Shown one piece after another: positions 20,030-27,376 of a stretch of 64,000 nucleotides of DNA. How positions within the stretch are numbered: the stretch's first letter is position 1; every line of letters starts with the position of its first letter. The stretch is from Pseudomonadota bacterium (lineage in GTDB: Bacteria > Pseudomonadota > Gammaproteobacteria > Burkholderiales > Ferrovaceae), in assembly GCA_021805725.1 (NCBI GenBank), contig JAJZEH010000037.1, forward strand, positions 114,101-178,100, given 5' to 3'. The position numbers and the translations under genes were made by a program. A model generated the notes under the pieces. That model had not been told where the DNA came from and searched no databases. It worked only from the letters and a program-made list of their open reading frames with translations.

Positions 20030-20383
20030 TTACAGGGAAAGAATCCACTGCACAAGATTCTTGATCTGCTCCATATCCTTGGGAGGAGAGGTCTTGACGA
20101 TCTTGTGTTCTTCCTCATGCCCGTCGGGGAATTTGGCTTTTTCTCCCGAGGTGATATGCTCGATCAGACGGGCTTCAGCGTTGGCTTTGCCCTTGTACTT
20201 CTCAGCAACCTTCTTGTACGCAGGGCCATCCTTTTCCTTCTCAATGGCATGGCACTTGAAGCAGTTGTTCTGCTTTGCAAGGGCCTTGGCTGCTTCGGCA
20301 TCCACGGCATGAGCCATGGGCGAGACGAGAAAAATCGAAGTGGCGGCGGCTAGGATGGTGGCGCGAGAGGTGTGATGTTTCAT
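20030..20383 (-). CDS. mtoD: Monoheme class I cytochrome c, periplasmic shuttle (MtoD-like)
   Basis: 117 residues: a signal peptide (ending PMAHAVDA), one heme site CFKCH with the class I fold (NNCFKCHAIEKEKDGPAYKKVA), and a C-terminal helix (NLVQWILSL). Its likely role is to carry electrons between MtoA and inner-membrane acceptors. The ATG at 20383 has GGGGAC just upstream; the longer frame to 20413 starts without a good site. It is the first gene of the cluster, downstream of an FNR-like box. Confidence 0.88.
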   Translation of the reverse strand: MKHHTSRATILAAATSIFLVSPMAHAVDAEAAKALAKQNNCFKCHAIEKEKDGPAYKKVAEKYKGKANAEARLIEHITSGEKAKFPDGHEEEHKIVKTSPPKDMEQIKNLVQWILSL

Positions 20384-20455
20384 TTCAGTCCCCAATGAAA
20401 ATAAGCGAATCAAAAATCAGCATGTAAAACAAAATGGCTTGATAACTTTGGGGAA

Positions 20456-20500
20456 ATACTATTCTTCTGCGGTGCGACAATTTTTGACTCAAATCAAAAA
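20456..20500 (-). promoter_or_regulatory. FNR/CRP-type class II promoter of the mto cluster
   Basis: The palindrome TTTTTGA-N6-TCAAAAA (20481-20500) contains TTGACtcaaATCAA (20484-20497), one mismatch from the FNR consensus TTGAT-N4-ATCAA. On the minus strand a -10-like hexamer TAGTAT lies at 20461-20456. The box centre (20490.5) is 32 bp from the -10 centre, which puts it at about -41.5 from a start near 20449. That is the canonical class II activator position. The 5' leader to mtoD would be about 66 nt. Confidence 0.6.
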
Positions 20501-20571
20501 TGTAACGATAAGTAACATATTGTTTTAAAGTGTACGGTTTTGACCACAAAGCTCATGAAAGCTATTGCGGA

Positions 20572-20592
20572 CACTTTAAATGTTCATTTAAA
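20572..20592. repeat. Perfect palindrome between mtoD and the GGDEF/EAL gene
   Basis: TTTAAATG-TT-CATTTAAA (20575-20592) is a perfect 8-bp inverted repeat with a 2-bp centre. CACTTTAAA (20572-20580) is also the exact inverse of TTTAAAGTG at 20524-20532. These lie in the 373-bp non-coding region between the two divergent genes and look like operator sequence, not a terminator, as no T-run follows. The regulator is unknown. Confidence 0.5.
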
Positions 20593-20756
20593 ACAGGATG
20601 TTGTGCAATTTATGCTGGAATGGCAGGGAAGGTCTTGTAATGCAGCAAAAGCTTTAGAATGAGAATAGACTTCAGTCCGGAGCCGTATTCACGTAATTCC
20701 GGATCATTGTTGCGTCACGACATCAGGGGGCTGCCGAGCCCTGGGGAGACCAAATA

Positions 20757-23555
20757 GTGAATTTGCAGTCCCTATCTCGTCACGCATGGACGCGTTTCTG
20801 CATCGCCATTCTTCTCGTGGGTTTGGCTGCGGGTTTGCGAGAATGGCCCCTGCAACCTCTTGGGCCGGTTCTGGAATGGCTGACGTTCTATCCTGCAGTC
20901 ATGATCGCGGCCATTTTTTGCGGGTTGTATGCGGGCATTCTGGCAACGGTGTTGTCCTGCGCCACGGTGGTATTTTTTTGGCCGTTTGGCGCTAATCCAA
21001 CCGGTGCTGGCCCATTCAGCCACTGGCTTGGCCTAGCTGCCTTCGCTCTTAGCGGTATTGTGGTTTCAGGAGTTGCTGAAGCAACGCTGCGTAACCGTGA
21101 GCGCACCGTCAAGGCGCAGAACCAGAGCCAGGCTGCGGTACAGGAACACGTGCTGTTTGAAAACTCTCCTACTGCCATGGTTTCCATCGAGCCAACCCAT
21201 GGACGCATCATCCGGGCCAACCAGGTGGCATTGAAATTATTTGGCTATGACGCAGAGGAAATTCTGAGATGTACCGTAGCTGACCTGACCCACCCAGACG
21301 ATCGTGTGGAATTAAAGCGGCATTACGAGCTGCTCTATGGGGGACAGGTTGAACATTTGCGTTTTGAAAAGCGTTATCTCAGGAAAGATGGCACTGACTT
21401 TTGGGCGGAAACATCCGTTTCTGCATTGAGGGATGCCTACGGTCAGGTCAAACTGTTCATTGGTAATGCCCTGGACATTACCGAGCGCAGGCGCACCACG
21501 CAGATACTGAATCGTGAGTGCGAAAAAAACGCACTCCTGCTGCACAATGCCAGCGATGGCATTCACATCCTGGACGCAAATGGAGATCTCATCGAAACAA
21601 GCGATTCGTTCTGTACCATGTTGGGCTACCGTCGCGATGAAATGATCGGCATGAATGTTTCGCATTGGGATGCCCAGTGGAATGTCGAGGAACTGCCCGT
21701 TCTCGTCAGGACGCGGCATTTGCAGGAAGGCCGTTCCCAGTTTGAAACAAGGCATCGCCGCAAGGATGGCACTATCTTTGACGTGGAGGTCAGCGTGTTT
21801 CCCCTTGTGCTGGATGGCGATTCTGTCCTGTTTTGCTCCTCACGCGACATCACGGAGCGAAAAATTTCAGAAGCCGAGGTGCAAATTGCGGCCACTGCCT
21901 TTGAATCCCAGGAAGGGATGCTGATCACGGACGCAAACGGTACGATTTTGCGGGTTAATCGGGCTTTCACGGAGATTACGGGCTACCCCAGTGAAGAGGT
22001 CATCGGCAGGAACCCGCGCATGCTGAGCTCAGGTCGGCAGGATGCAGGTTTTTACCAGGCCATGTGGAAAAGCATTAACGATACGGACACCTGGAAGGGT
22101 GAAATCTGGAATCGGCGGAAGAATGGCGAGATATACCCTGAATATCTCACCATCACTGCAGTGAAAAATATCGGGGGAATCGTCACGAATTATGTGGCCA
22201 CGTTGACGGACATTACCTTGCGCAAAAGTTCCGAAGAAGAGATAAGGAACCTGGCGTTTTATGATCACCTGACGCGCTTGCCAAACCGGCGGCTTCTCAC
22301 GGAACGACTCAGGCAGGCCATGTCTTCCAGCGCGCGTAGCGGGCGCCAGGGCGCGCTTCTGTTCATTGATCTGGACAATTTCAAGACGCTCAATGACACC
22401 CTTGGCCATGGTGTGGGGGATATGTTGCTGCAACAGGTTGCCGAGCGTCTGATCGCCTGCGTACGCGAGGGCGATTCCGTGGCTCGCATCGGCGGTGATG
22501 AATTTTTGGTGATGCTGGAAGACCTGAGCGAATTTGACCTGGAAGCGGCAGCGCAGACCGAATCTGTTGGCGGGAAAGTCCTGTTTTCCCTCTGCCAGCC
22601 TTATCAGCTTCCAACCCAGGATTACCACGGCAGCAGCAGTCTTGGTGCCACCATGTTCAAGGGTCATGAGCAGGGAATTGAAGACCTGTTGAAGCAGGCT
22701 GACATTGCCATGTATCAGGCCAAGAAAGCGGGGCGTAACACCCTGCGTTTCTTTGATCCGCAGATGCAGGAAAGTGTGAGTGCGCGAGCGGCTCTCGAAG
22801 GCGAATTGCGCCTGGCGATCGAGAGACGACACTTCCGCCTGTATTACCAGGTGCAGACCGACGCTTTCCGTAATCCCACGGGTGCCGAAGCCTTGATCCG
22901 CTGGGCTCATCCCGTGCGTGGCATCATCACCCCTGAGCAGTTCATTCCATTGTCGGAAGAAACCGGATTGATTCTGCCCATTGGAAAATGGGTGTTGGAA
23001 GCGGCCTGTTCCCAGTTGCAGGCCTGGCAGGAGCAAGAACACACCAGGGGTTTCGTGTTGTCGGTCAATATCAGCGCCAGGCAATTTCGCCAGACTGATT
23101 TTGCACGGCAGGTCCAGGCCTGCGTCCAATACCATGGCATCAACCCTGCCCAACTCAAATTCGAGCTGACGGAAAGCACGTTGCTGGAAAATATAGAGGA
23201 CACCATTGCCACGATGAATGCACTGAAAAACATCGGCGTTCAAATCTCGCTGGATGACTTTGGTACAGGGTACTCGTCGCTGCAATATCTCAAGCGATTG
23301 CCGCTGAGCCAACTCAAGATCGATCAATCGTTTGTTCGCGATATTGCCGTGGACAGTAGCGATAAGGCCATAGTGCGCACCATCATCGCCATGGCACAAA
23401 GTCTCAACCTGGATGTCATTGCCGAAGGTGTCGAGACCGAGGAGCAGTGCCAGTTTCTTTTCAGCACGGGCTGCACTCATTACCAGGGATATTTATTTGG
23501 CATGCCACTGCCGATCGAACAATTTGACAAGCTGTTGACGATGTCAAGAGCATAG
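20757..23555 (+). CDS. Membrane PAS-GGDEF-EAL cyclic-di-GMP enzyme
   Basis: 932 residues. The N-terminal membrane block of about four helices resembles the DUF4118/KdpD-type segment (to about residue 115). Three PAS/PAC sensor repeats follow (about 128-245, 255-370, 378-495), then a GGDEF domain with intact GGDEF at residues 579-583 and an EAL domain with intact EAL at 711-713 and the DDFGTGYSSL segment. Both catalytic signatures are intact, so it could make and degrade c-di-GMP. It starts at GTG 20757 with GGGGAG upstream. It is divergent from the mto cluster and may link redox sensing to surface attachment; that link is inference. Confidence 0.9.
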   Translation: MNLQSLSRHAWTRFCIAILLVGLAAGLREWPLQPLGPVLEWLTFYPAVMIAAIFCGLYAGILATVLSCATVVFFWPFGANPTGAGPFSHWLGLAAFALSGIVVSGVAEATLRNRERTVKAQNQSQAAVQEHVLFENSPTAMVSIEPTHGRIIRANQVALKLFGYDAEEILRCTVADLTHPDDRVELKRHYELLYGGQVEHLRFEKRYLRKDGTDFWAETSVSALRDAYGQVKLFIGNALDITERRRTTQILNRECEKNALLLHNASDGIHILDANGDLIETSDSFCTMLGYRRDEMIGMNVSHWDAQWNVEELPVLVRTRHLQEGRSQFETRHRRKDGTIFDVEVSVFPLVLDGDSVLFCSSRDITERKISEAEVQIAATAFESQEGMLITDANGTILRVNRAFTEITGYPSEEVIGRNPRMLSSGRQDAGFYQAMWKSINDTDTWKGEIWNRRKNGEIYPEYLTITAVKNIGGIVTNYVATLTDITLRKSSEEEIRNLAFYDHLTRLPNRRLLTERLRQAMSSSARSGRQGALLFIDLDNFKTLNDTLGHGVGDMLLQQVAERLIACVREGDSVARIGGDEFLVMLEDLSEFDLEAAAQTESVGGKVLFSLCQPYQLPTQDYHGSSSLGATMFKGHEQGIEDLLKQADIAMYQAKKAGRNTLRFFDPQMQESVSARAALEGELRLAIERRHFRLYYQVQTDAFRNPTGAEALIRWAHPVRGIITPEQFIPLSEETGLILPIGKWVLEAACSQLQAWQEQEHTRGFVLSVNISARQFRQTDFARQVQACVQYHGINPAQLKFELTESTLLENIEDTIATMNALKNIGVQISLDDFGTGYSSLQYLKRLPLSQLKIDQSFVRDIAVDSSDKAIVRTIIAMAQSLNLDVIAEGVETEEQCQFLFSTGCTHYQGYLFGMPLPIEQFDKLLTMSRA

Positions 23556-23838
23556 GATGAATGGGAGCTGTTTCATGGACCTGCCTGCGGCCTTTCGCGA
23601 AACCAGAATTGATGTCATGCATGACCCTGTTCGGCTTCTCCCGCTGGCCCTCCTGGTTAGCGGCATTGTAGGCGGCCACCGTGCATGCTTGGGGATGCCC
23701 ATTGAAGACTAGCGCAGCACGAATGATCCCCATCAAATCAGGTCATGGCCGAAACGGTGGCAAGGCGTCGCTTTACGCAGGGCCAGGATCGCAGTACGAT
23801 GCCGGGGTGATGATTGTGTCCGTCATTTAGGGGGTACC
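23556..23838. other. Intergenic stretch without a supported gene
   Basis: 283 bp after the GGDEF/EAL gene. A 51-codon plus-strand frame starting at 23557 and a 91-codon minus-strand frame (23461-23736, overlapping the GGDEF/EAL gene) exist, but neither shows recognisable motifs, a good ribosome binding site or clear coding bias. No terminator was found. Confidence 0.5.
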
Positions 23839-24099
23839 ATGACCACGAACGCCGTCAGTACAGTGAGCAGTGCGTTGCAGATGCAGCAAGACCAACAAGC
23901 ACAGCAGGCCCAGCAAGCCAGAAAAACCCAGCAGGATAAACAGGCCCAGCAGGATCAGCAGGCCACGGAGGCGCGTCAGGCCCAGCAATCGCAACAGGCC
24001 CGGCAATCCCAGCAGTCGCAACAGCCGAAACCAGCGCAGCCTCCCCAGGTTTCCCAGCCCGGGCAGGTGGTGGGCTCCAACATCCATATCCTGGCCTGA
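23839..24099 (+). CDS. Small glutamine-rich low-complexity protein
   Basis: 86 residues. A short N-terminus (MTTNAVSTVSSALQ) is followed by about 50 residues dominated by Gln with Ala, Lys, Arg and Ser (QQDQQAQQAQQ-type repeats), then a Pro-rich linker and the tail VVGSNIHILA. It has no signal peptide and no transmembrane helix. TTAGGGGG precedes the ATG. Function is unknown; the Gln tract could form a coiled coil or a disordered tether. The leucine-rich frame on the opposite strand is an artefact of CAG/CAA repeats. Confidence 0.6.
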   Translation: MTTNAVSTVSSALQMQQDQQAQQAQQARKTQQDKQAQQDQQATEARQAQQSQQARQSQQSQQPKPAQPPQVSQPGQVVGSNIHILA

Positions 24100-24152
24100 T
24101 CCACGCGTTCCACATCACTCGCCACCGGCGGCTAGGTGGAAAGGAGCTGGAT

Positions 24153-24503
24153 TTGCTGGAACATAAACGCCAGCCCCTTGCCCCCCCGGGGTTATTTCTT
24201 CGTCGCCTCGCCAGAAGTTCCGCGATCGCCTTTCTGGTGGTGTGCCTTGCGCTGTTTGTCGGTGTTTTCGGTTATCACACCCTGGAAGGATTGTCATGGA
24301 TTGATGCGCTGCTCAACGCCTCCATGATCCTGGGGGGCATGGGCCCGGTGGACGCGCTACGCACCGATGCGGGCAAGATTTTTGCCTCCATTTACGCGTT
24401 GTTCAGCGGTCTTGTGTTCATGCTCGTTGCGGGCATTCTGTTTACGCCCATCCTCCATCGCTTCCTCCACCGGTTTCATCTGGAATCGAGCGAACGGGCC
24501 TGA
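24153..24503 (+). CDS. Two-helix membrane protein, ion-channel-like
   Basis: 116 residues with two hydrophobic helices (about 24-43 and 79-102) flanking a re-entrant-like segment (LLNASMILGGMGPVDAL). This layout resembles a two-TM potassium-channel-like domain but lacks a TxGYG selectivity filter. The TTG start at 24153 is supported by AAGGAG at 24141-24146, 6 nt upstream. It lies about 50 nt after the Gln-rich gene, same strand. It is a conserved-looking hypothetical; no transport role is proven. Confidence 0.65.
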   Translation: MLEHKRQPLAPPGLFLRRLARSSAIAFLVVCLALFVGVFGYHTLEGLSWIDALLNASMILGGMGPVDALRTDAGKIFASIYALFSGLVFMLVAGILFTPILHRFLHRFHLESSERA

Positions 24504-24513
24504 TTTCCCTCAA

Positions 24514-24542
24514 TTGGCCTTGCCCCGAAAATGTATTATATT
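24514..24542 (+). promoter_or_regulatory. Sigma-70-type promoter of the 29-residue peptide gene
   Basis: TTGGCC (24514-24519) and TATATT (24537-24542) are separated by 17 bp. The predicted start is near 24549, giving a leader of about 66 nt to the small gene. Confidence 0.5.
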
Positions 24543-24614
24543 TAGTGCACCTCGGGCCGCGGAGGGGCGTGCCGGAATCGTGGCTTTAATCACTCTTTAC
24601 CAAGGAGGATTTCA

Positions 24615-24704
24615 ATGGGAACGATCGCATGGGTGGAATTGATCTCGATCTGGGGGTTGGCAATACTGATCACCATCATGGATAACGCCATGTGGCACAG
24701 ATAA
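24615..24704 (+). CDS. 29-residue single-helix membrane peptide
   Basis: Thirty codons including TAA. The ATG has a near-perfect Shine-Dalgarno AAGGAGGA at 24602-24609, 5 nt upstream. The peptide begins MGTIAWVELIS, runs through a hydrophobic stretch to LITIMDN and ends AMWHR, so it is one transmembrane helix with a short polar tail. It has its own promoter (24514-24542) and terminator (24743-24774), making it a stand-alone transcription unit. I do not recognise the family; small subunits of membrane complexes (CydX-, KdpF-like) have this size but different sequence. Confidence 0.65.
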   Translation: MGTIAWVELISIWGLAILITIMDNAMWHR

Positions 24705-24742
24705 TTATAGTCCGCGCTCCAATGAGCGCCGTTGAAGAATTC

Positions 24743-24774
24743 AAAAGCCCTGCACCGCTGCGGGGCTTTTTTAT
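24743..24774 (+). terminator. Strong intrinsic terminator after the 29-residue peptide gene
   Basis: The left arm AAAAGCCCTGCA (24743-24754) pairs with the right arm TGCGGGGCTTTT (24759-24770), leaving loop CCGC; a single T-G wobble is the only irregularity. It is followed by further Ts. A smaller hairpin, GCGCT-CCAATG-AGCGC, lies just upstream (24714-24729). Confidence 0.85.
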
Positions 24775-24781
24775 GGCCTGT

Positions 24782-24787
24782 GTATAA
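24782..24787 (+). promoter_or_regulatory. -10 element (TATAAT) for srkA
   Basis: Consensus TATAAT directly after the terminator. No good -35 is visible. It predicts a transcript start near 24794, about 43 nt before the chosen GTG start of srkA. Confidence 0.45.
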
Positions 24788-24836
24788 TCAGCCCCATGCC
24801 TTCAATACCCCTCCTGCTGCGAAACGCCGAATTGCC

Positions 24837-25814
24837 GTGACCCCGGACTATGCTGCACTGACCCCCGATTGCATACTGGATGCGCTTGAGAGCGTTGACT
24901 TTCAAGGCGATGGCCGTCTACTGGCCCTCAATAGCTATGAAAACCGAGTCTATCAAGTGGGCATGGAAGAGGGACCACCGCTGGTGACAAAGTTCTATCG
25001 CCCCGGTCGCTGGTCGGATGATGCCATTCTCGAGGAACACGCCTTTCTGCAGGAACTTGCTGATCGCGAAATTCCCGTGGTTCCGGCACTGGTGCGAGGT
25101 GGGATAACGCTGCATACCTTCAGGGGATTTCGTTTTTCGGTCTCACAGAAGCATGGCGGGCGGGCACCGGAGCTCGAAGATCGCCAAACGCTCGAGTGGA
25201 TGGGGCGTTTTCTGGGGCGCATCCATGCCATCGGCGCTCTCCAGCCATTCAGGCATCGCCCCGAACTCAATATCGAATCATTTGGCGTGGGGCCACGGGA
25301 TTTTCTGTTGGCGCATGCCTTCATTCCGGACGACTTGATGGCCGCCTACAGCAGCGTGGCCAACCAGGCGCTGGAGGGCGTTCGCCATTGCTTTGCACGA
25401 GCTGGCAAGTCAAGGACCCTGCGACTGCACGGCGACTGCCATCCTGGTAATGTGCTTTGGACGGATGGGGGCCCACATTTCGTCGATTTTGACGATAGCC
25501 GCATGGGTCCAGCGGTTCAGGACCTGTGGATGCTGCTCGCGGGAGAACGCGCCGACATGGTCCGTCAGATGGGCGACGTGCTGTCAGGATATGAAGACTT
25601 TTACGATTTTGACGAGCGCGAACTTCACCTGATTGAGGCGCTGCGCACGCTGCGCCTCATTCACTATGCAGCCTGGCTGGCCCAACGTTGGGACGACCCC
25701 GCTTTCAAGCTGGCCTTTCCGTGGTTCAATACGCAGCGTTATTGGCAGGATCGCATTCTGGAGCTGCGTGAGCAGATTGCCCTGATGGATGAGCCGCCGC
25801 TTTGGTCGGCGTGA
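24837..25814 (+). CDS. srkA: Stress response serine/threonine kinase SrkA (RdoA/YihE)
   Basis: 325 residues (E. coli SrkA 328), an aminoglycoside-phosphotransferase-like protein kinase. Catalytic HGDCHPGNVLW and metal-binding FVDFDDSRMGP are present. The family counters stress-induced killing by protein phosphorylation. The GTG at 24837 (start VTPDYAALTPD) gives the family length; the frame stays open upstream but runs into the terminator. No clear Shine-Dalgarno is seen. A 14-codon frame (24796-24840, MPSIPLLL...) ends across the GTG, so coupling is conceivable. Confidence 0.9.
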   Translation: MTPDYAALTPDCILDALESVDFQGDGRLLALNSYENRVYQVGMEEGPPLVTKFYRPGRWSDDAILEEHAFLQELADREIPVVPALVRGGITLHTFRGFRFSVSQKHGGRAPELEDRQTLEWMGRFLGRIHAIGALQPFRHRPELNIESFGVGPRDFLLAHAFIPDDLMAAYSSVANQALEGVRHCFARAGKSRTLRLHGDCHPGNVLWTDGGPHFVDFDDSRMGPAVQDLWMLLAGERADMVRQMGDVLSGYEDFYDFDERELHLIEALRTLRLIHYAAWLAQRWDDPAFKLAFPWFNTQRYWQDRILELREQIALMDEPPLWSA

Positions 25815-25891
25815 TGAATGGCCCTTGACCTTCAAAAACTTTGGGGTGAGGATGAGGGTGTGTGCGCAACAATCATCGGAGATCAGGCACC

Positions 25892-26239
25892 ATGCAACTA
25901 CCACTGCAAATCACCATTCAAAACATCGATCAGTCAGAAGCCCTGGAAGCACGCATTCGCAGCAAGGCCGAAAAGCTCGACGAATTTTTTCAACATATCT
26001 CGTCCTGTCGGGTCGTGGTTGAACGGCAGGACAAGCATCGCCATCAGGGAAAGCAATTCACGGTGCGCATTGACGTCAAGGTTCCCGGTAACGAGATCGT
26101 GGTGGATCGCGCCCATAGTGAAGATGTCTATGTGGCCCTGAGAGACGCCTTTGATTCGGCCAAGCGCCAGCTTGAAGACTATGCGCGCATATTGCGCGGT
26201 GATGTCAAGTTGCACGAGCCCAAGCGTACTGAAACCTAG
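25892..26239 (+). CDS. Ribosome hibernation/stability factor, HPF/RaiA family
   Basis: 115 residues, beta-alpha-beta S30AE fold typical of short HPF or RaiA (YfiA): it begins MQLPLQITIQNID and contains the basic helix KAEKLDEFF and the C-terminal helix AFDSAKRQLEDYAR. It binds the 30S subunit to inactivate ribosomes in stationary phase. The ATG at 25892 has GGAG about 10 nt upstream. It is followed directly by arfB, so two ribosome-maintenance genes are paired. Confidence 0.85.
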   Translation: MQLPLQITIQNIDQSEALEARIRSKAEKLDEFFQHISSCRVVVERQDKHRHQGKQFTVRIDVKVPGNEIVVDRAHSEDVYVALRDAFDSAKRQLEDYARILRGDVKLHEPKRTET

Positions 26240-26251
26240 CCCGTGCGGCGC

Positions 26252-26656
26252 ATGCAGTCAGAGCTCTCCATTCCCCTCGATGAAGTGGAAATCTGCGCAA
26301 TCCGTGCACAGGGCAGTGGTGGGCAGAACGTCAACAAAGTTTCCAATGCCGTGCATTTGCGCTTTGCCATTGCCGATTCTTCCTTACCGGAAGCCGTTCG
26401 CGAGCGTCTTCTGAAGCTGGGCGATCAGCGCATCAGCAAGGAGGGTGTTGTGATCATCAAGGCTCAGAAGTTTCGCAGTCTTGAGAAGAACCGCATCGAA
26501 GCGCTCCATCGATTGCAAGACCTGGTTCAAAGTGTCGCCATGCCGCCAAAGCTGCGTCGGCCTACGCGGCCCACAAGAGGGGCGGTGGAAAGGAGGATGG
26601 AAAGCAAGGCAAGACGCGCCCGGGTAAAAGCGGGTCGAGGGCGGATCAGCGAGTAG
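26252..26656 (+). CDS. arfB: Peptidyl-tRNA hydrolase ArfB (YaeJ), ribosome rescue
   Basis: 134 residues. A release-factor-like domain with the catalytic GGQ motif (AQGSGGQNVNK) is followed by a basic C-terminal tail (RRPTRPTRGAVERRMESKARR) that enters the empty mRNA channel of stalled ribosomes. Sequence order matches E. coli YaeJ. The ATG at 26252 is chosen; GTG at 26243 is an in-frame alternative, and neither has a good Shine-Dalgarno. It converges on livF with a 6-bp gap. Confidence 0.93.
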   Translation: MQSELSIPLDEVEICAIRAQGSGGQNVNKVSNAVHLRFAIADSSLPEAVRERLLKLGDQRISKEGVVIIKAQKFRSLEKNRIEALHRLQDLVQSVAMPPKLRRPTRPTRGAVERRMESKARRARVKAGRGRISE

Positions 26657-26662
26657 CTGGCC

Positions 26663-27376
26663 TTAGATGCCGAGGTAAGCGCGCTTGACCTCGGGGTCCT
26701 CCAGCAGGGCCTTTGCAGTGCCGGATTGCCTCATCACGCCGGTTTCCATAACATAGCCCCGGTCGGCCACTTCCAGTGCTGCGAAGACATCCTGCTCCAC
26801 CAACAGGACGGTGATGCCCTGGCTGCGAATCGTCGAAAGCACTTCAAGCAGTTGATCCACGATGACCGGGGCCAGTCCCAGGCTCATTTCATCCACCATC
26901 AACAGTTTTGGGGCAGCCATCAGAGCGCGGCCAATGGCACACATCTGCTGTTCGCCTCCCGACAGACTGCCGGCACGCTGGCTGCGTCGCTCGTGGAGTT
27001 TTGGAAAGAGCGCGTAAACCGATTCCAGACTGTGCTGGACGGACCGTTTGTCACGGCGTGCGAAGGCGCCCATCATGAGATTTTCCTGCACCGTCATCCT
27101 GTCAAACAGTTGGCGTCCTTCGGGCACCTGCACGATGCCGTGCCTGAAGGCCTGTTCGGGTGTCAGCCCGGCGAGGTCGTGACCGTCAAAAGTCAGCGTG
27201 CCGGTGCTGGAAAGCACGCGGGAGAGGGCACGCAACAGCGTGGTTTTACCCGCACCATTGCTGCCCACGAGTGCGACGATTTCGCCGCGACGGATTTCTA
27301 TATGAATGTCCCTCAGTACCGGAACTCCCCCATATCCGCAAAGCATCCCCTGCACGTTCAACAAGGTTTCGTTCAT
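26663..27376 (-). CDS. livF: Branched-chain amino acid ABC transporter ATPase LivF
   Basis: 237 residues. Walker A GSNGAGKTT, signature LSGGEQQ and Walker B LLMVDE are present. It is the second ATPase of a HAAT-type importer. It starts inside the end of livG (4-bp ATGA overlap) and is the last gene of livKHMGF. Confidence 0.93.
   Translation of the reverse strand: MNETLLNVQGMLCGYGGVPVLRDIHIEIRRGEIVALVGSNGAGKTTLLRALSRVLSSTGTLTFDGHDLAGLTPEQAFRHGIVQVPEGRQLFDRMTVQENLMMGAFARRDKRSVQHSLESVYALFPKLHERRSQRAGSLSGGEQQMCAIGRALMAAPKLLMVDEMSLGLAPVIVDQLLEVLSTIRSQGITVLLVEQDVFAALEVADRGYVMETGVMRQSGTAKALLEDPEVKRAYLGI

Noticed and set aside
20384..20756. c-di-GMP (GEMM) riboswitch upstream of the GGDEF/EAL gene
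   Set aside because: The conserved GEMM core and tetraloop receptor are not recognisable; only palindromes and an FNR-like box are seen.
22029..23480. 483-codon minus-strand frame opposite the GGDEF/EAL gene
   Set aside because: The opposite strand encodes intact GGDEF and EAL domains; this frame has no ribosome binding site or motif.
23839..24060. CRISPR or other dispersed repeat array
   Set aside because: The repeats are short CAG-type codon repeats in frame, without spacers.
23827..24087. Leucine-rich frame opposite the Q-rich gene
   Set aside because: CAG/CAA repeats read backwards give CTG/TTG Leu; no independent start signal.
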